A DNA stretch of 64,000 nucleotides from assembly GCA_030144965.1 (NCBI GenBank), contig JAMPUU010000024.1, positions 186,001 to 250,000 on the forward strand. Reading direction: 5' to 3'. Under the pieces are notes generated by a model. The model did no database searches, had not been told where the DNA came from, and saw only the letters and a list, made by a program, of their open reading frames with translations. This stretch comes from Nitrospira sp. BO4 (GTDB lineage Bacteria; Nitrospirota; Nitrospiria; Nitrospirales; Nitrospiraceae). Each line of letters begins with the position of its first letter. Within the stretch, counting starts at the first letter, position 1. Positions 46,052 through 55,748 of this stretch are shown one piece after another. The position numbers and the translations under genes are program-made.

Positions 46052-46347
46052 TCCGATTCCTCCTCTTCGTTTCAGGGCGGCGCAACGGCCTCCATCTAGC
46101 ATGAACGAACAGCCTCTTGCAACCACCCGATTTTTATTTCTCTCGATCGGCCATTGCCCCCTTGAGTAGAATCCAATCAGACAGCTATCTTTGCAATCGA
46201 CGGGAGAAGTTTGAGCAGCAGTCCAGCGCTTTCGAGGGCCCCGTTCAATCCCATGCTAAGATAAATCCATATGGGAAACGCGTCTGATTCCTTCACCCTA
46301 CTCGCGAGGTTTTGTGCTTTGACCGCCTTGTATGAAGTGGTAACACC

Positions 46348-46725
46348 ATGAACCGGTTCTACCTCGTGACGTTTGCCCTATGGCTCGGAGTCGGGTCAAG
46401 TGGGCTGGCTCTGGACACATCCTTTCCCGTGCAGATCATGATGGAGGACGGATCGCCCTATTATATTCCCATCAACGCAACCGTGGTCAGCGGTACACCA
46501 ATCCGCTGGGATAATCCGACACCGACCCATCACACTGTGACACATAACGGCTGCATGGAGGATGGGGGGCAGTGCCTATTCGATTCAGGTGCAGTCCCAC
46601 CGGGATCGTACTTCACTGTGCCGAGCTTGCCAGCCGGTCGATATGCCTATCAGTGCCGGATCCATCCCATCATGCGGGGGCAGTTGACAGTGACCGACAG
46701 TCCTTCAACCCCTTCTCAACTCTAG
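46348..46725 (+). CDS. Exported cupredoxin-like protein
   Basis: 125 residues: signal peptide (1-22, ending GLALD) and a plastocyanin-fold domain. Ligands of a type 1 copper site are visible: a His in THHTVTHNGC near residue 58-62, and the C-terminal YQCRIHPIMRG loop giving Cys, His and Met. Probably a soluble periplasmic electron carrier or copper-binding protein. Monocistronic as far as can be seen. Confidence 0.85.
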   Translation: MNRFYLVTFALWLGVGSSGLALDTSFPVQIMMEDGSPYYIPINATVVSGTPIRWDNPTPTHHTVTHNGCMEDGGQCLFDSGAVPPGSYFTVPSLPAGRYAYQCRIHPIMRGQLTVTDSPSTPSQL

Positions 46726-46804
46726 CCGTATGTCGATCACCATCTTGCAGGATTGTCGATCGCTCCTGTAGTCTGCCAACACCAGATACAGAAAGCCGTT
46801 CGCA

Positions 46805-48295
46805 ATGAAACCCGCTGCCGCCGTCCACTCTCCCCAACGCCTGACCGGCGAGACGCTGCGTCTCCTCACCTGGCGGATTCCCGACCTCGTTGTGTACCAA
46901 CAGGCCGACGATGAGTTCTGGGTGGCCCCGCTCGACGATCAATTGCCGCTGGTGCGATTGAACCGCACCGGCATGGACATGCTTCACGCTATGAACGGCC
47001 ACAACGCCGTGGGCACCCTGCTCGAAACCTATGGCACCCGCATGTGTGGACCCGATGGTCAACCGGGGCAGTGGCACCTCGAACGATGGGCCACACCAAA
47101 CTACTCACTATGCTTTTACGGGGCCGAGCCACCGGGCGGCCACAGACACAAGGCGAAGTGGGATATCTTGCTGCAACAGGTCCGCGAAGGCTGGTCAGGT
47201 CAAGAAGGGTTCGAGGGTGAAGAGCACCTGGAAGAATTCCACCGCCATGAGCTCGCCCACAATGAAGGAGACGATCGTCATTTTGACCTGATAGAGACCA
47301 CCGTCTCCCATCTGTTCCGTGAACCAAGCGAAGCGCTGTCCGGTCTGACCTACGGCCGGCTCCTTATGCGCCAACTACGACGACTGGGGTGGTTCAATCC
47401 CAAGCCGAAAGCCCTGCTGGAAATCGGCGGTGGCCTGGGTTATGTCGCGCAGGAACTGGGCCGAGATCTCTTACCTTTTGAAAAGCAGGGAATCAGATAT
47501 CTGTCGCTCGATATTACGCAGCCATTTCTGAACCTTCAAGTCACTCGGGCTCAAGCAGGTGGATGGAATGCTGCCGGCACACGCGCCAACGCGGAATGTC
47601 TCCCGTTTGCCGATCATTCCATCGATCTCGTGATCGACAATGAGAACATGGCGGACATGACGCCGGTGCAATTGAGCAGAAACGAATTGGCGTGCGGAGT
47701 CGGGGAAACGGCACAACATCAAGAAGCACTGGATTGGATCAGACGTCTTCGCCTTCCGATCGAGGCAAACCTGCCCGAATCCGTGATCTTCAACCTCGGG
47801 CCGATTCGCTTCGTCGCAGAACTGTGGCGGGTACTCAAACCCGGTGGACGGGCGTTTCTCACGGAGTTCGGGGTTGACGAAGGATGGCCGGCCCCAGTGA
47901 AACTGCCCGGGCACACCGAATACGAAGTCCAGTACGGTCACCTCCGGCAAGCGGTGCGCTGGCTCGGCTTCCAAGAACGGTACCTTGTACTTCCCCAGTT
48001 TCTGGGACTGAAGCCGGATACAAAAGTCCTCTGCACCGGTGCCACCTATACGATCCAGAGATTCTGTCAAGCCGTAAACCGGCCCTTCGACGTGCGCGCC
48101 TATACCGAAGAGGAATTACAGCGGGCGTTAGGTGATATGCTCCCCAAGCTGCAAGGCATCCATTACCACGACCTCGCCGATCCAGCCTGGTTCGGCCTCC
48201 AGGACTTCAAGGTGCTGTTGCTGGAAAAGCCCGGCGGCGCGCCGAAAGCCCAATTCACCGAAAGCAAAGGCTATCGCTGGTATTCGCAGAAGTAG
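46805..48295 (+). CDS. SAM-dependent methyltransferase with PqqD-like N terminus
   Basis: 496 residues. Residues ~25-80 (FWVAPLDDQLPLVRLNRTGMDMLHAM) resemble a PqqD-like peptide-binding module. From about 200 a class I methyltransferase domain follows: motif I LLEIGGGLGYVAQELG, LSLDITQPFL, ANAECLPFADHSIDLVIDNE, then an insertion before ELWRVLKPGGRAFLTEFG. The combination hints at modification of a peptide or carrier-bound substrate, which is inference. No peptide gene was found next to it. Confidence 0.75.
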   Translation: MKPAAAVHSPQRLTGETLRLLTWRIPDLVVYQQADDEFWVAPLDDQLPLVRLNRTGMDMLHAMNGHNAVGTLLETYGTRMCGPDGQPGQWHLERWATPNYSLCFYGAEPPGGHRHKAKWDILLQQVREGWSGQEGFEGEEHLEEFHRHELAHNEGDDRHFDLIETTVSHLFREPSEALSGLTYGRLLMRQLRRLGWFNPKPKALLEIGGGLGYVAQELGRDLLPFEKQGIRYLSLDITQPFLNLQVTRAQAGGWNAAGTRANAECLPFADHSIDLVIDNENMADMTPVQLSRNELACGVGETAQHQEALDWIRRLRLPIEANLPESVIFNLGPIRFVAELWRVLKPGGRAFLTEFGVDEGWPAPVKLPGHTEYEVQYGHLRQAVRWLGFQERYLVLPQFLGLKPDTKVLCTGATYTIQRFCQAVNRPFDVRAYTEEELQRALGDMLPKLQGIHYHDLADPAWFGLQDFKVLLLEKPGGAPKAQFTESKGYRWYSQK

Positions 48296-48423
48296 AAGAC
48301 TTGAGGGCAGCCTGCGTACTTACCTTAACTCACCGACCGCACACACAAAGAACCATTACTGTCATAGTCCAAGACGCTGCTCGGTCGACGCGCACAGTCG
48401 CAGCTTCACTCGTGCTTCCTCAC

Positions 48424-49380
48424 TCATAGATTCTCTATTCGCATTGCCAGGTTGAACAATACCCCTTCTCTCAACCCCAAATCGCTCACTAGACACGCTT
48501 GTTGCCCCAGCGTCTCCATGATCGTTCGGATAATGATTGCCCCAGCAGCGATGACTTCTTCGCGGTTTTTCTCCAAGCCCGGCAGACCGATTCGTTCCGT
48601 CTTTGTTCTGCTGAGAAGCGTGCGCTCCAGTTCTCGAACGGTTTCGAGCTTCAGCACATAGTTGTGGATTCTCGCCGGCTCATAGGATGGTAACTGCTGC
48701 GCCATCGCGGCGAGCGACGTAATGGTTCCAGCCGTCCCGACAAACGTGAGCCCCGCAGATCGCGACATATCGGCAACCGCAGCCTCGGTGTCCTTTTGTA
48801 TCCAATGACGAGCGTGCTGTATTTCTTCTTCCGTCGGCGGATCGTGATGCAGAATCCGCTCGCATAATCTGACTACTCCGATATCAATGGAGCGGACGAT
48901 TGAGGGCTGTCCGGGACGATCCAGAATAAATTCCGTGCTGCCGCCACCGATGTCCAACGCGAGAAGGTCCGCTATTCCGGCCGGCAAGCCGGATCGAATG
49001 CCGAGCAACGTCCGTCGAGCCTCCTCGTCCCCCGGAATGATTTCTACCTCGAACCCTGCTTCTCGTTTGACCCGCTGAAGAAACTCGTCTCGATTCGAGG
49101 CGTCTCGGACGGCGCTCGTCGCCACGACCGAAGATCCTTCGACATGATAGCCATCAATGACATTCCGCCACTCACAGAGACAGCGGATGACCCGATCCAT
49201 TGCGGCGGAGCTGAGTCGTTTGGTTTGATCGACGCCTTCTCCCAGGCGAAGGATGCGCCGGTCTGATCGAAGTACTTTAAGAGAAGCACCATGAGGCAAG
49301 TCAGCGATAAGGAGTCGGCAGGTCAGTGTACCAATGTCGATACCAGCCAAGCGGAATGTACGACAGGACGGCGCCGTCAT
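48424..49380 (-). CDS. Exopolyphosphatase / pppGpp phosphohydrolase family
   Basis: 318 residues, the short two-domain form of the Ppx/GppA family (ASKHA fold). N-terminal phosphate loop GIDIGTLTCRLLIADL, catalytic-region DEEARRTLLGI, second loop LLALDIGGGSTEFIL and FVGTAGTITSLAAM. Degrades polyphosphate or the pppGpp 5' phosphate; which one cannot be told. Overlaps the preceding coiled-coil gene by 4 nt. Confidence 0.92.
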   Translation of the reverse strand: MTAPSCRTFRLAGIDIGTLTCRLLIADLPHGASLKVLRSDRRILRLGEGVDQTKRLSSAAMDRVIRCLCEWRNVIDGYHVEGSSVVATSAVRDASNRDEFLQRVKREAGFEVEIIPGDEEARRTLLGIRSGLPAGIADLLALDIGGGSTEFILDRPGQPSIVRSIDIGVVRLCERILHHDPPTEEEIQHARHWIQKDTEAAVADMSRSAGLTFVGTAGTITSLAAMAQQLPSYEPARIHNYVLKLETVRELERTLLSRTKTERIGLPGLEKNREEVIAAGAIIIRTIMETLGQQACLVSDLGLREGVLFNLAMRIENL

Positions 49381-49700
49381 TGCTCGTTCCGAATCTCATC
49401 CATCTCAGCCTCCAGCTTCTTCCGCGACTCTTTGAGCTCTTGAACCTCTTTCACGAGGCGTACGATCTCGGCATCATAGACGACACGTTCCGCCGTTTCG
49501 CCACGCTCCTTCATGTCGATGGCCCGCTCACCGATGTCTTTAAAGAGATCAGAGAGTTGCTGGTCGAGCTTGCGGAGTTCCAGCCTCATTCGGAGCAGTT
49601 CCGTCTCTTCCAGAGCGCGACCGGCCGCATGGACGGTTCCCAGGCGCAGAGTGGCGATCCCGGCTCGCAAATCGTCTTTCAATCGCTGTAGAAGTCCCAT
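49377..49700 (-). CDS. Small coiled-coil protein
   Basis: 107 residues, nearly all helical with heptad character (LRMRLELRKLDQQLSDL, VRLVKEVQELKESRKKLEAEMDEI). The ATG at 49700 has AGGATAT a few nt upstream; a longer frame would run into recG. It lies between recG (7 nt) and the ppx-type gene (4-nt overlap), so it is co-expressed. No family recognised. Confidence 0.75.
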   Translation of the reverse strand: MGLLQRLKDDLRAGIATLRLGTVHAAGRALEETELLRMRLELRKLDQQLSDLFKDIGERAIDMKERGETAERVVYDAEIVRLVKEVQELKESRKKLEAEMDEIRNEQ

Positions 49701-49707
49701 CGATATC

Positions 49708-52257
49708 CTAGCTGATTGAACCCAGTTCGAGCTTCTTCTCCCATTTTCGTAACATTGCCTCACGCAATCCTTCATGCGCCGGCTCTTTCAGGCCTGGATC
49801 CGCTTTCAGTAATGAAAAAGCCTCTTGCCTAGCCTGCTGCAACAAATCACCGTCTCGGACCAGATTGGCCACACGAAATTCCGGCATCCCCCATTGACGT
49901 AAGCCGAAGAACTCTCCCGGCCCTCTGATCCGCAGATCGTCCTCGGCAATCACAAATCCATCGTTGGAGCGGACGAGCGCTTCCAAACGCTCCCTTGCCG
50001 TGGATGGCACTGACTCGTGATTGTCGTCCACTGGACGCCGTCCCAACTGAGTCTTTCTCTGCCCCAAATTCGCCGCCATCAACAGGCAATAGGATTGATG
50101 GCTGCCCCGTCCCACTCGTCCACGTAATTGGTGCAACTGCGCAAGACCAAATCGCTCTGCATGTTCGATCATCATCATGGTCGCATTGGGTACATCGACG
50201 CCGACCTCGATCACGGTTGTCGCCACCAACAACTGGATGTTGCCAGCCTTGAAGTCCGCCATCACCTTTTCCTTCTCAGCTGCCTTCATACGTCCATGCA
50301 GCAGGCCAACGCTGAATTCAGAAAATTCTCCGTTCCGCAACTGTTCGGCACCCTGAATCGCTGCCTGGAGGTCGGTCTTTTCCGATTCCTCCACAAGTGG
50401 ATAGACCACATATGCCTGTCTTTTGTTGCGGAGTTCATCTCGCAAGATCTGATAGGCTCGCCGCCGATGGCCCTCACCGAATAGAAACGTGCGCACCGGC
50501 TTTCGTCCCGGCGGCAGCACATCAATCACCGATACATCAAGATCGCCATACACCGTCATGGCCAACGTCCGTGGAATAGGAGTGGCCGTCAGCACGAGGA
50601 CATCAGGGGTATAACCCTTATCGATCAGGGTCTTCCGTTGCAGCACACCGAACTTGTGCTGCTCATCGACCACCGCCAAACCCAAACTCTTGAATTTCAC
50701 ACCCTGTTGAATGAGGGCATGGGTGCCGATGGCCACCTGAATTTCGCCTGTGGCCAGCTGTTCTGCTTGTGCCCGCTTCACCGAAGCCTTCTCTCCCCCG
50801 CGCACGAGGATCGTTTGAAGGCCCAAGGCCTGAAATGTTCCGGAGAGGTTTCGATAGTGTTGCTCGGCAAGAATTTCCGTCGGTGCCATGAGGGCCGCCT
50901 GATATCCTGATCCGCAGGCCATCACGATGGCGTGCAAGGCGACCGCTGTCTTCCCAGACCCCACATCTCCTTGCACCAAGCGATTCATGGGCTGCGTCGA
51001 GATCATGTCTCGAAATATTTCGCGAATGACACGATCCTGCGCCGTCGTGAGGCGAAAGGGCAAGAGGCGACCTAGCTTCTCTACAAGCGGGGTCCGCAGA
51101 TTGAATCGCAGCTCCTTTGGCTCATCATGCATCAATCGACGTCTCGTCGCTAACGCCACCTGGAGAAGCAGGAGTTCCTCAAACGCCAATCGCCGATGCG
51201 CAGGTGTCCTCCCTCGTTCCAGCAGCTGAGGATCTGTGCCGGTCTTCGGGAAATGGACGTCCTGCAGCGCTTCATGAATTGGGATCAACCGTTGGCGCGC
51301 CCGAAGGGGCACCGGTAAATGGTCATGGAGCTCAAGCCCATGGTCTGCCAACAGGCTCCTCACCAACACCCGCATTTGACGAGAGGTCCATCCTTTGGTT
51401 TCATGATAGATGGGAACGATTCGTCCGACATGCAACGTCGATTCGGTATCTTCTCCGACGATCTCGTATTGGACCACATCCATTCGGGGCACCATCCATC
51501 CCTGCCGACCGGCGATCACCCGCCCGCTCATCATCACCCGAGTCCCAACCGTCAGAATATCTTCCAAATACGGCTGATTGAAAAAGACCACCTGCATTCG
51601 CCCGGACTGATCCTCGACACCGACGTCAAGCACGTTCAACCGTCGATTTCTTGTCCGTTTCGCGTCGCATTTGCCGACCGTCCCGCAAATCGACGCCACC
51701 ATTCCAGGGACGAGGTTCCCGATCGGCGTCATTACTGAACGATCCTCATAGCGCCAAGGGATGGTCCAAAGCGCATCTTCTACCGTCTGAATACGTAACC
51801 GTTGTAGAAGATGGGTCCGCTTGGGTCCGACACCTTTGACGAACCGAACCGCAAGGTTCCAGAGATCAGGACGCCTCACACTTGCCACTTCAGAACCGCG
51901 GGAAGATTGTGCCAACGAATCATTAGGATGGGCAGGCTGCGACCGACCAGCCACTCGGAGTGCCTTGATGAGCAGCATAGCCGCCCGCAATCGTCGATGT
52001 TGCTCGTCGAGAGGTAACGCCGGCAGAAAATCGACGAACAGATCCCGCAACGAAATCAGGCGAGCTTCAATAGCTTTGGGGTAGGTTTCTTGCCGAAGGG
52101 CTGACAAGACTTGTGTGGAGATGAACGCGCTCAGATTTGAGACCGTCTTCAAATGGGCGCAATCATCCCGGCTCGCGAACTCGATAGGTCGCGCGATGCG
52201 TTCTAACAACTCCTGAAACGATGTGTGCGGACCCAATCCTGTAGGACCACCCTGCAT
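49708..52257 (-). CDS. recG: ATP-dependent DNA helicase RecG
   Basis: Branch-migrating helicase that remodels stalled forks and recombination intermediates. About 849 residues: OB-fold wedge domain (VASICGTVGKCDAKRTR), Walker A GDVGSGKT, VVDEQHKFG (DEQH box), TATPIPRTLAM, and the TRG region near HQLRGRVGRG. It is longer than E. coli RecG (693 aa) by an N-terminal helical region of about 150 residues found in several other phyla. Start uncertain: ATG 52257 or GTG 52356; the latter would leave only 36 nt to the divergent gene. Confidence 0.94.
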   Translation of the reverse strand: MQGGPTGLGPHTSFQELLERIARPIEFASRDDCAHLKTVSNLSAFISTQVLSALRQETYPKAIEARLISLRDLFVDFLPALPLDEQHRRLRAAMLLIKALRVAGRSQPAHPNDSLAQSSRGSEVASVRRPDLWNLAVRFVKGVGPKRTHLLQRLRIQTVEDALWTIPWRYEDRSVMTPIGNLVPGMVASICGTVGKCDAKRTRNRRLNVLDVGVEDQSGRMQVVFFNQPYLEDILTVGTRVMMSGRVIAGRQGWMVPRMDVVQYEIVGEDTESTLHVGRIVPIYHETKGWTSRQMRVLVRSLLADHGLELHDHLPVPLRARQRLIPIHEALQDVHFPKTGTDPQLLERGRTPAHRRLAFEELLLLQVALATRRRLMHDEPKELRFNLRTPLVEKLGRLLPFRLTTAQDRVIREIFRDMISTQPMNRLVQGDVGSGKTAVALHAIVMACGSGYQAALMAPTEILAEQHYRNLSGTFQALGLQTILVRGGEKASVKRAQAEQLATGEIQVAIGTHALIQQGVKFKSLGLAVVDEQHKFGVLQRKTLIDKGYTPDVLVLTATPIPRTLAMTVYGDLDVSVIDVLPPGRKPVRTFLFGEGHRRRAYQILRDELRNKRQAYVVYPLVEESEKTDLQAAIQGAEQLRNGEFSEFSVGLLHGRMKAAEKEKVMADFKAGNIQLLVATTVIEVGVDVPNATMMMIEHAERFGLAQLHQLRGRVGRGSHQSYCLLMAANLGQRKTQLGRRPVDDNHESVPSTARERLEALVRSNDGFVIAEDDLRIRGPGEFFGLRQWGMPEFRVANLVRDGDLLQQARQEAFSLLKADPGLKEPAHEGLREAMLRKWEKKLELGSIS

Positions 52258-52392
52258 ACGGTACGGAATCGTAGCATAGTGCCTTCCAGCCCTCAATGAA
52301 CCGCTCAAACGGCATGTCGGGATCCACCGACGGTTTTTGCTCGAATGCTTGGTCACCTTTTCTTAGGGTGCTACACTCGTGGTCGAGCGCCC

Positions 52393-53808
52393 ATGTACCG
52401 CCGGAACATTACACACATTCTCACGCCGCTTGGATTGGGGCTGGCCCTCCTGGTTGGGTACCACCTGTTTCTGAAGCCTGTCATGCCACCACCAACTGCA
52501 CAGCTCGCAGAAACCATGGAGACTGTCGCGCCACCTCCAGCCCCACCACAGACCCGGTCAGCTGAGAGTGAAGCGACACCGGTTCGTGCACTCGACCAAA
52601 GCGTGATACCGCCTACCCCGCACGAGGCACTCCTAGAGGCGATTCGTGATGAGATCGAAAAACATAACCTGGCGCTTGCCGAGACGAGACTCAAAGAGCT
52701 TCCGCCAGCGGTCTTGTCGGACGGAAAATCCAAACCCTTCGTCGCAGTCTTGTGGAACAATCTCGGGTTGCAACAGGAACGGCTCAATGGCACGAAAGCA
52801 TCCATCAAGTTGTTTAAGAGAGCGGCCGAGATTGACGACTCCAACCCTGTGATCCTCTTAAACCTCGCCCATGCCTACTGGGAGCAGCGGGACCGTGCGC
52901 TGAGCATTGAATTCTTAACGAAATTGATGAAGCTAGTTCCGGAAGAGCCGTTCCCACATCTCGCTATGGCCGACTTGTTACAAGAACAAGATGAACTGGC
53001 TGAAGCAGGGAAACATTTACGCCAAGCAGCCGACCGAGCACGGCAGGATCCAGCCCTTCAGTCCTATCTGGCTGCTGTCACCGCGAAGATTCGTCGCACT
53101 CAGTCGGTTGAATCCCATATGACCGTAAGAGGCAGCACTCATTTTGTGGTGAAGTTTGATGGCGAGGAAGACCAGAATACATGGGCCTCAGTTCTGGAGA
53201 TACTTGAAGAAGCCTATCGAGAGATCGGGCAGAAGTTTGGGCATTTCCCGTCGAAGCCGATCATAGTCGTCCTCCACGCCAAGGATACGTTTCAAGGGGC
53301 GACCGGAAGCCCGGCTTGGGCCGACGGCCTTTACGACCCCAACCTTGGACGCATTCAGATCCCCACGCAAGGGGCGACGACAGATAGGAAGTGGCTCACC
53401 AGTGTGCTCCGTCACGAGTATGTCCATGCGCTGCTCCATGACCGTTTGGGGACGAGCAGCGGAGCGCTGCCTACGTGGTTGAACGAAGGTCTTGCCATGC
53501 AATTGGCTGGAGATGCGTGGCCGGAACTTGATCACGTTATGCAAGGAGATATCAAAGTAATTCCGTTGACCTACCTGGAAGGTTCCTGGAGCGCACTACC
53601 GGCCAGCACTTCGACGGTTGCCTATTTAGAAGCGAATTCTGCAACGCGCTACCTAATCGAGCGATGGGGCATGGCCCGTGTCGATGAATTGCTGAATGCC
53701 TTTCAAGAAAAGGCATCAGTGGCAAATGCACTCCAAAACAAACTGTTCGTGTCCTACGAACAGTTCCACCGCCAGTGGCTCGAGAGCTTCGAACACAACC
53801 GCTCGTAG
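52393..53808 (+). CDS. Membrane-anchored TPR protein with peptidase MA-like domain
   Basis: 471 residues: N-terminal membrane anchor (about 9-27), proline/alanine-rich linker, two or three TPR units (LWNNLGLQQERLNGTKASIKLFKRA, LLNLAHAYWEQRDRALSIEFL), and a C-terminal zinc-metallopeptidase domain with HEYVHALLHDR and, 25 residues on, WLNEGLAMQ. This HExxH...E layout is that of the peptidase MA-like superfamily. Probably a periplasmic protease or protease-like protein; substrate unknown. Start chosen at ATG 52393 instead of 52345. Confidence 0.82.
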   Translation: MYRRNITHILTPLGLGLALLVGYHLFLKPVMPPPTAQLAETMETVAPPPAPPQTRSAESEATPVRALDQSVIPPTPHEALLEAIRDEIEKHNLALAETRLKELPPAVLSDGKSKPFVAVLWNNLGLQQERLNGTKASIKLFKRAAEIDDSNPVILLNLAHAYWEQRDRALSIEFLTKLMKLVPEEPFPHLAMADLLQEQDELAEAGKHLRQAADRARQDPALQSYLAAVTAKIRRTQSVESHMTVRGSTHFVVKFDGEEDQNTWASVLEILEEAYREIGQKFGHFPSKPIIVVLHAKDTFQGATGSPAWADGLYDPNLGRIQIPTQGATTDRKWLTSVLRHEYVHALLHDRLGTSSGALPTWLNEGLAMQLAGDAWPELDHVMQGDIKVIPLTYLEGSWSALPASTSTVAYLEANSATRYLIERWGMARVDELLNAFQEKASVANALQNKLFVSYEQFHRQWLESFEHNRS

Positions 53809-53858
53809 CTTCGCTCGCCCATGATCCTGGATCGGTATAGAACGGATGTGGGTTGTCG

Positions 53859-54731
53859 TTACATTAACTCTGCGGCAGACTCTTCCGGCGATTGATTGGG
53901 CCAGGGGGGAAGGAGATGAGCCCGGTCGCTGAACGATTCTTGGCTGCCTTCATCAGCATCCAAGCTGGATAATTGATCCTCCCAAAGAACTTTCTTCCCA
54001 CTGGGATCATACATACGAATTCTGAAGTCAAATGCATGGGAGCTGACTGTTGTGAGCGCGGCCGGCTGGATCGACCGGCTTGCGATCGGCTGTACTCGAG
54101 GAATTCGAGCGCCCACCGTTGTAAATTCATCTTCCCAGACAGATAACCCGGTTATGGCATTCAATGCACGCAGGAAGAACACGGGTTGTTCGGTAACCGT
54201 TGCTACACTGTGTACCTTTGTGACAGTTGCGCGCTGTGGCATCGAAGCCGATATGACGTGTCCCGCTCCTTTCTTGTCGGGCTGAACAAGGTTGAGTCGT
54301 CCCTCCCACTGAAATGCCCCAGTATTTGCGTCGTATACCCGCAATACAAAATTGGAAAGGTCGGTCGCACCAAGTCCGATTCCACCGGCAAAAATCCGTG
54401 GCTCACTAGTCTGGCCCGTCTCCTCACTTTCCTTGACAGCCAGTTCATAAACTTCATCGGATAAAATTGCGCCCGATCCTGCGTCATATATCTTCACAGC
54501 GATCACCGATGAAGAGCCGATTTGGTAACCGAACCCTGCCGCCACAATCGCTCCTTTTTCTCCCGTGCCTACTTCACCCCATGCTTGACCGATAGAAAGC
54601 GAAAGACAAAGCCCCACGACAGCCAGCCAGATCGGCATGTTCGAACGGTCATGACAGAAGACGTTACATTTTCGGTCTGTCCCATGAACGAAACCAGAAA
54701 TGCTCTGCGACACGACCCGCATGTGCGACAT
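53859..54731 (-). CDS. Exported protein of unknown function
   Basis: 290 residues. The ATG at 54731 is preceded by GGAGGAGGG, a strong ribosome binding site, which gives a ~31-residue polar stretch before the hydrophobic signal (MPIWLAVVGLCLSLSIG); an internal ATG at 54638 starts right at the signal but has no such site. The mature part contains repeated beta motifs of the type VRVYDANTGAFQWEGRL / IRMYDPSGKKVLWEDQL, three or four copies, suggesting a small beta-propeller or sandwich. No family named. Confidence 0.7.
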   Translation of the reverse strand: MSHMRVVSQSISGFVHGTDRKCNVFCHDRSNMPIWLAVVGLCLSLSIGQAWGEVGTGEKGAIVAAGFGYQIGSSSVIAVKIYDAGSGAILSDEVYELAVKESEETGQTSEPRIFAGGIGLGATDLSNFVLRVYDANTGAFQWEGRLNLVQPDKKGAGHVISASMPQRATVTKVHSVATVTEQPVFFLRALNAITGLSVWEDEFTTVGARIPRVQPIASRSIQPAALTTVSSHAFDFRIRMYDPSGKKVLWEDQLSSLDADEGSQESFSDRAHLLPPWPNQSPEESAAELM

Positions 54732-54824
54732 ATGCCCTCCTCCAGGAGTGAGCGCATTCTGGAAGAGAGGAGATCGCCGGTAAATTCCCCGCTGTGGGAA
54801 GAATCCCCTCGAAAGAGGGGGGCA

Positions 54825-55265
54825 TCACGAAAGAATGGAATTGCTTGCTTCAGTTCTCTCGACCGGCTTGGCATGGCCAAACCATCGATACCGATGGCGT
54901 GCGACCACACGATAGCCCAATTCGGTCAGCCGCCTTGCGAAAGGGAGTCTTAACCCCCATCGCAGAAGTTTTCCGCCAGGGAGGTTAGGGATGAAGGGAA
55001 GAAAGGCATCGAAGCCTCGGAGCACTTCTCCTGAAGATTGGATTAAGAACGCCATATCAGGGCGACCAGGGCGGTAGTCCTGCCCCAGAGCTTTCATGGC
55101 CTCCTCGCTTTGATACGCAAGAAATCTGACGTTGGTCCCTGCTTGGGCAACTCCTACCCGCTCGAGTTTCGCTTTGGTGGAAACACAAAGTCGGCATTCC
55201 GCGTCATAGATGAGCAGGCAGACCTGCTCGCCTAGACCACTCTCTGTCCGCTCGCTGAAATCCAT
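54825..55265 (-). CDS. DUF393 (DCC family) thiol-disulfide oxidoreductase-like protein
   Basis: 146 residues with the DxxCxxC core YDAECRLCVS near residues 20-29 and the PDMAFLI / GFDAFLPFI segments of the DUF393 family, which has a thioredoxin-like fold. C-terminal part is basic and aromatic. Function not established for the family. Divergent from the plus-strand membrane gene at 55347. Confidence 0.82.
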   Translation of the reverse strand: MDFSERTESGLGEQVCLLIYDAECRLCVSTKAKLERVGVAQAGTNVRFLAYQSEEAMKALGQDYRPGRPDMAFLIQSSGEVLRGFDAFLPFIPNLPGGKLLRWGLRLPFARRLTELGYRVVARHRYRWFGHAKPVERTEASNSILS

Positions 55266-55346
55266 ACAAATCAGGCTAGCATCCCAAAACTGCCGACAAC
55301 AAGGCACCCATTGCCGACGTTTTCCTCTACGGTCTATAGTCTCTGA

Positions 55347-55748
55347 ATGAAACGCACTGCCTTACTGACTCTGTTACTAGGCTTGCTTTTCGTCGAGGCG
55401 GGACTGCTCTTGAATCAGAACGCCATATCTATGGCGCCAGGCTTGGCGTGGAGACTCGGCTTTTTTATCCTGTTCCCACTCGCGCTTGCTGTCTTGGTTT
55501 GGCTAAGGTTGCGATGGGCCGCGATGGTTTGCGTGATCTACGCAACGGTTGGACTAGCCATGGACGTCGCAACGATCATTCAGATGCTCAACATCGATTC
55601 TGACGCGGCTCCGATCATAATGGCGAGCGGAGTCAGCGGGTTCCTCAATTTCCTACTGATCGTGTTCGGCGGGCGGTCGCTCTTAGACCTGGGCCAGGAG
55701 CCGATGCCTCTAAAATCCCATCCTCCCAGTCCCCCGTCCCCTTCTTAA
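55347..55748 (+). CDS. Small four-helix membrane protein
   Basis: 133 residues with four predicted helices (about 4-24, 33-50, 54-77, 87-110) and a short proline-rich tail. No family recognised. Its last 104 nt overlap the 3' end of the convergent methyltransferase gene, so either gene's end may be constrained by the other. Confidence 0.65.
   Translation: MKRTALLTLLLGLLFVEAGLLLNQNAISMAPGLAWRLGFFILFPLALAVLVWLRLRWAAMVCVIYATVGLAMDVATIIQMLNIDSDAAPIIMASGVSGFLNFLLIVFGGRSLLDLGQEPMPLKSHPPSPPSPS

Noticed and set aside
45677-46169. Hydrophobic plus-strand frames of 103 and 139 codons opposite the lysine-rich gene
   Set aside because: They are antisense products of Lys/Ala/Glu-rich codons (giving Phe/Leu/Arg runs); the minus-strand gene has a strong ribosome binding site.
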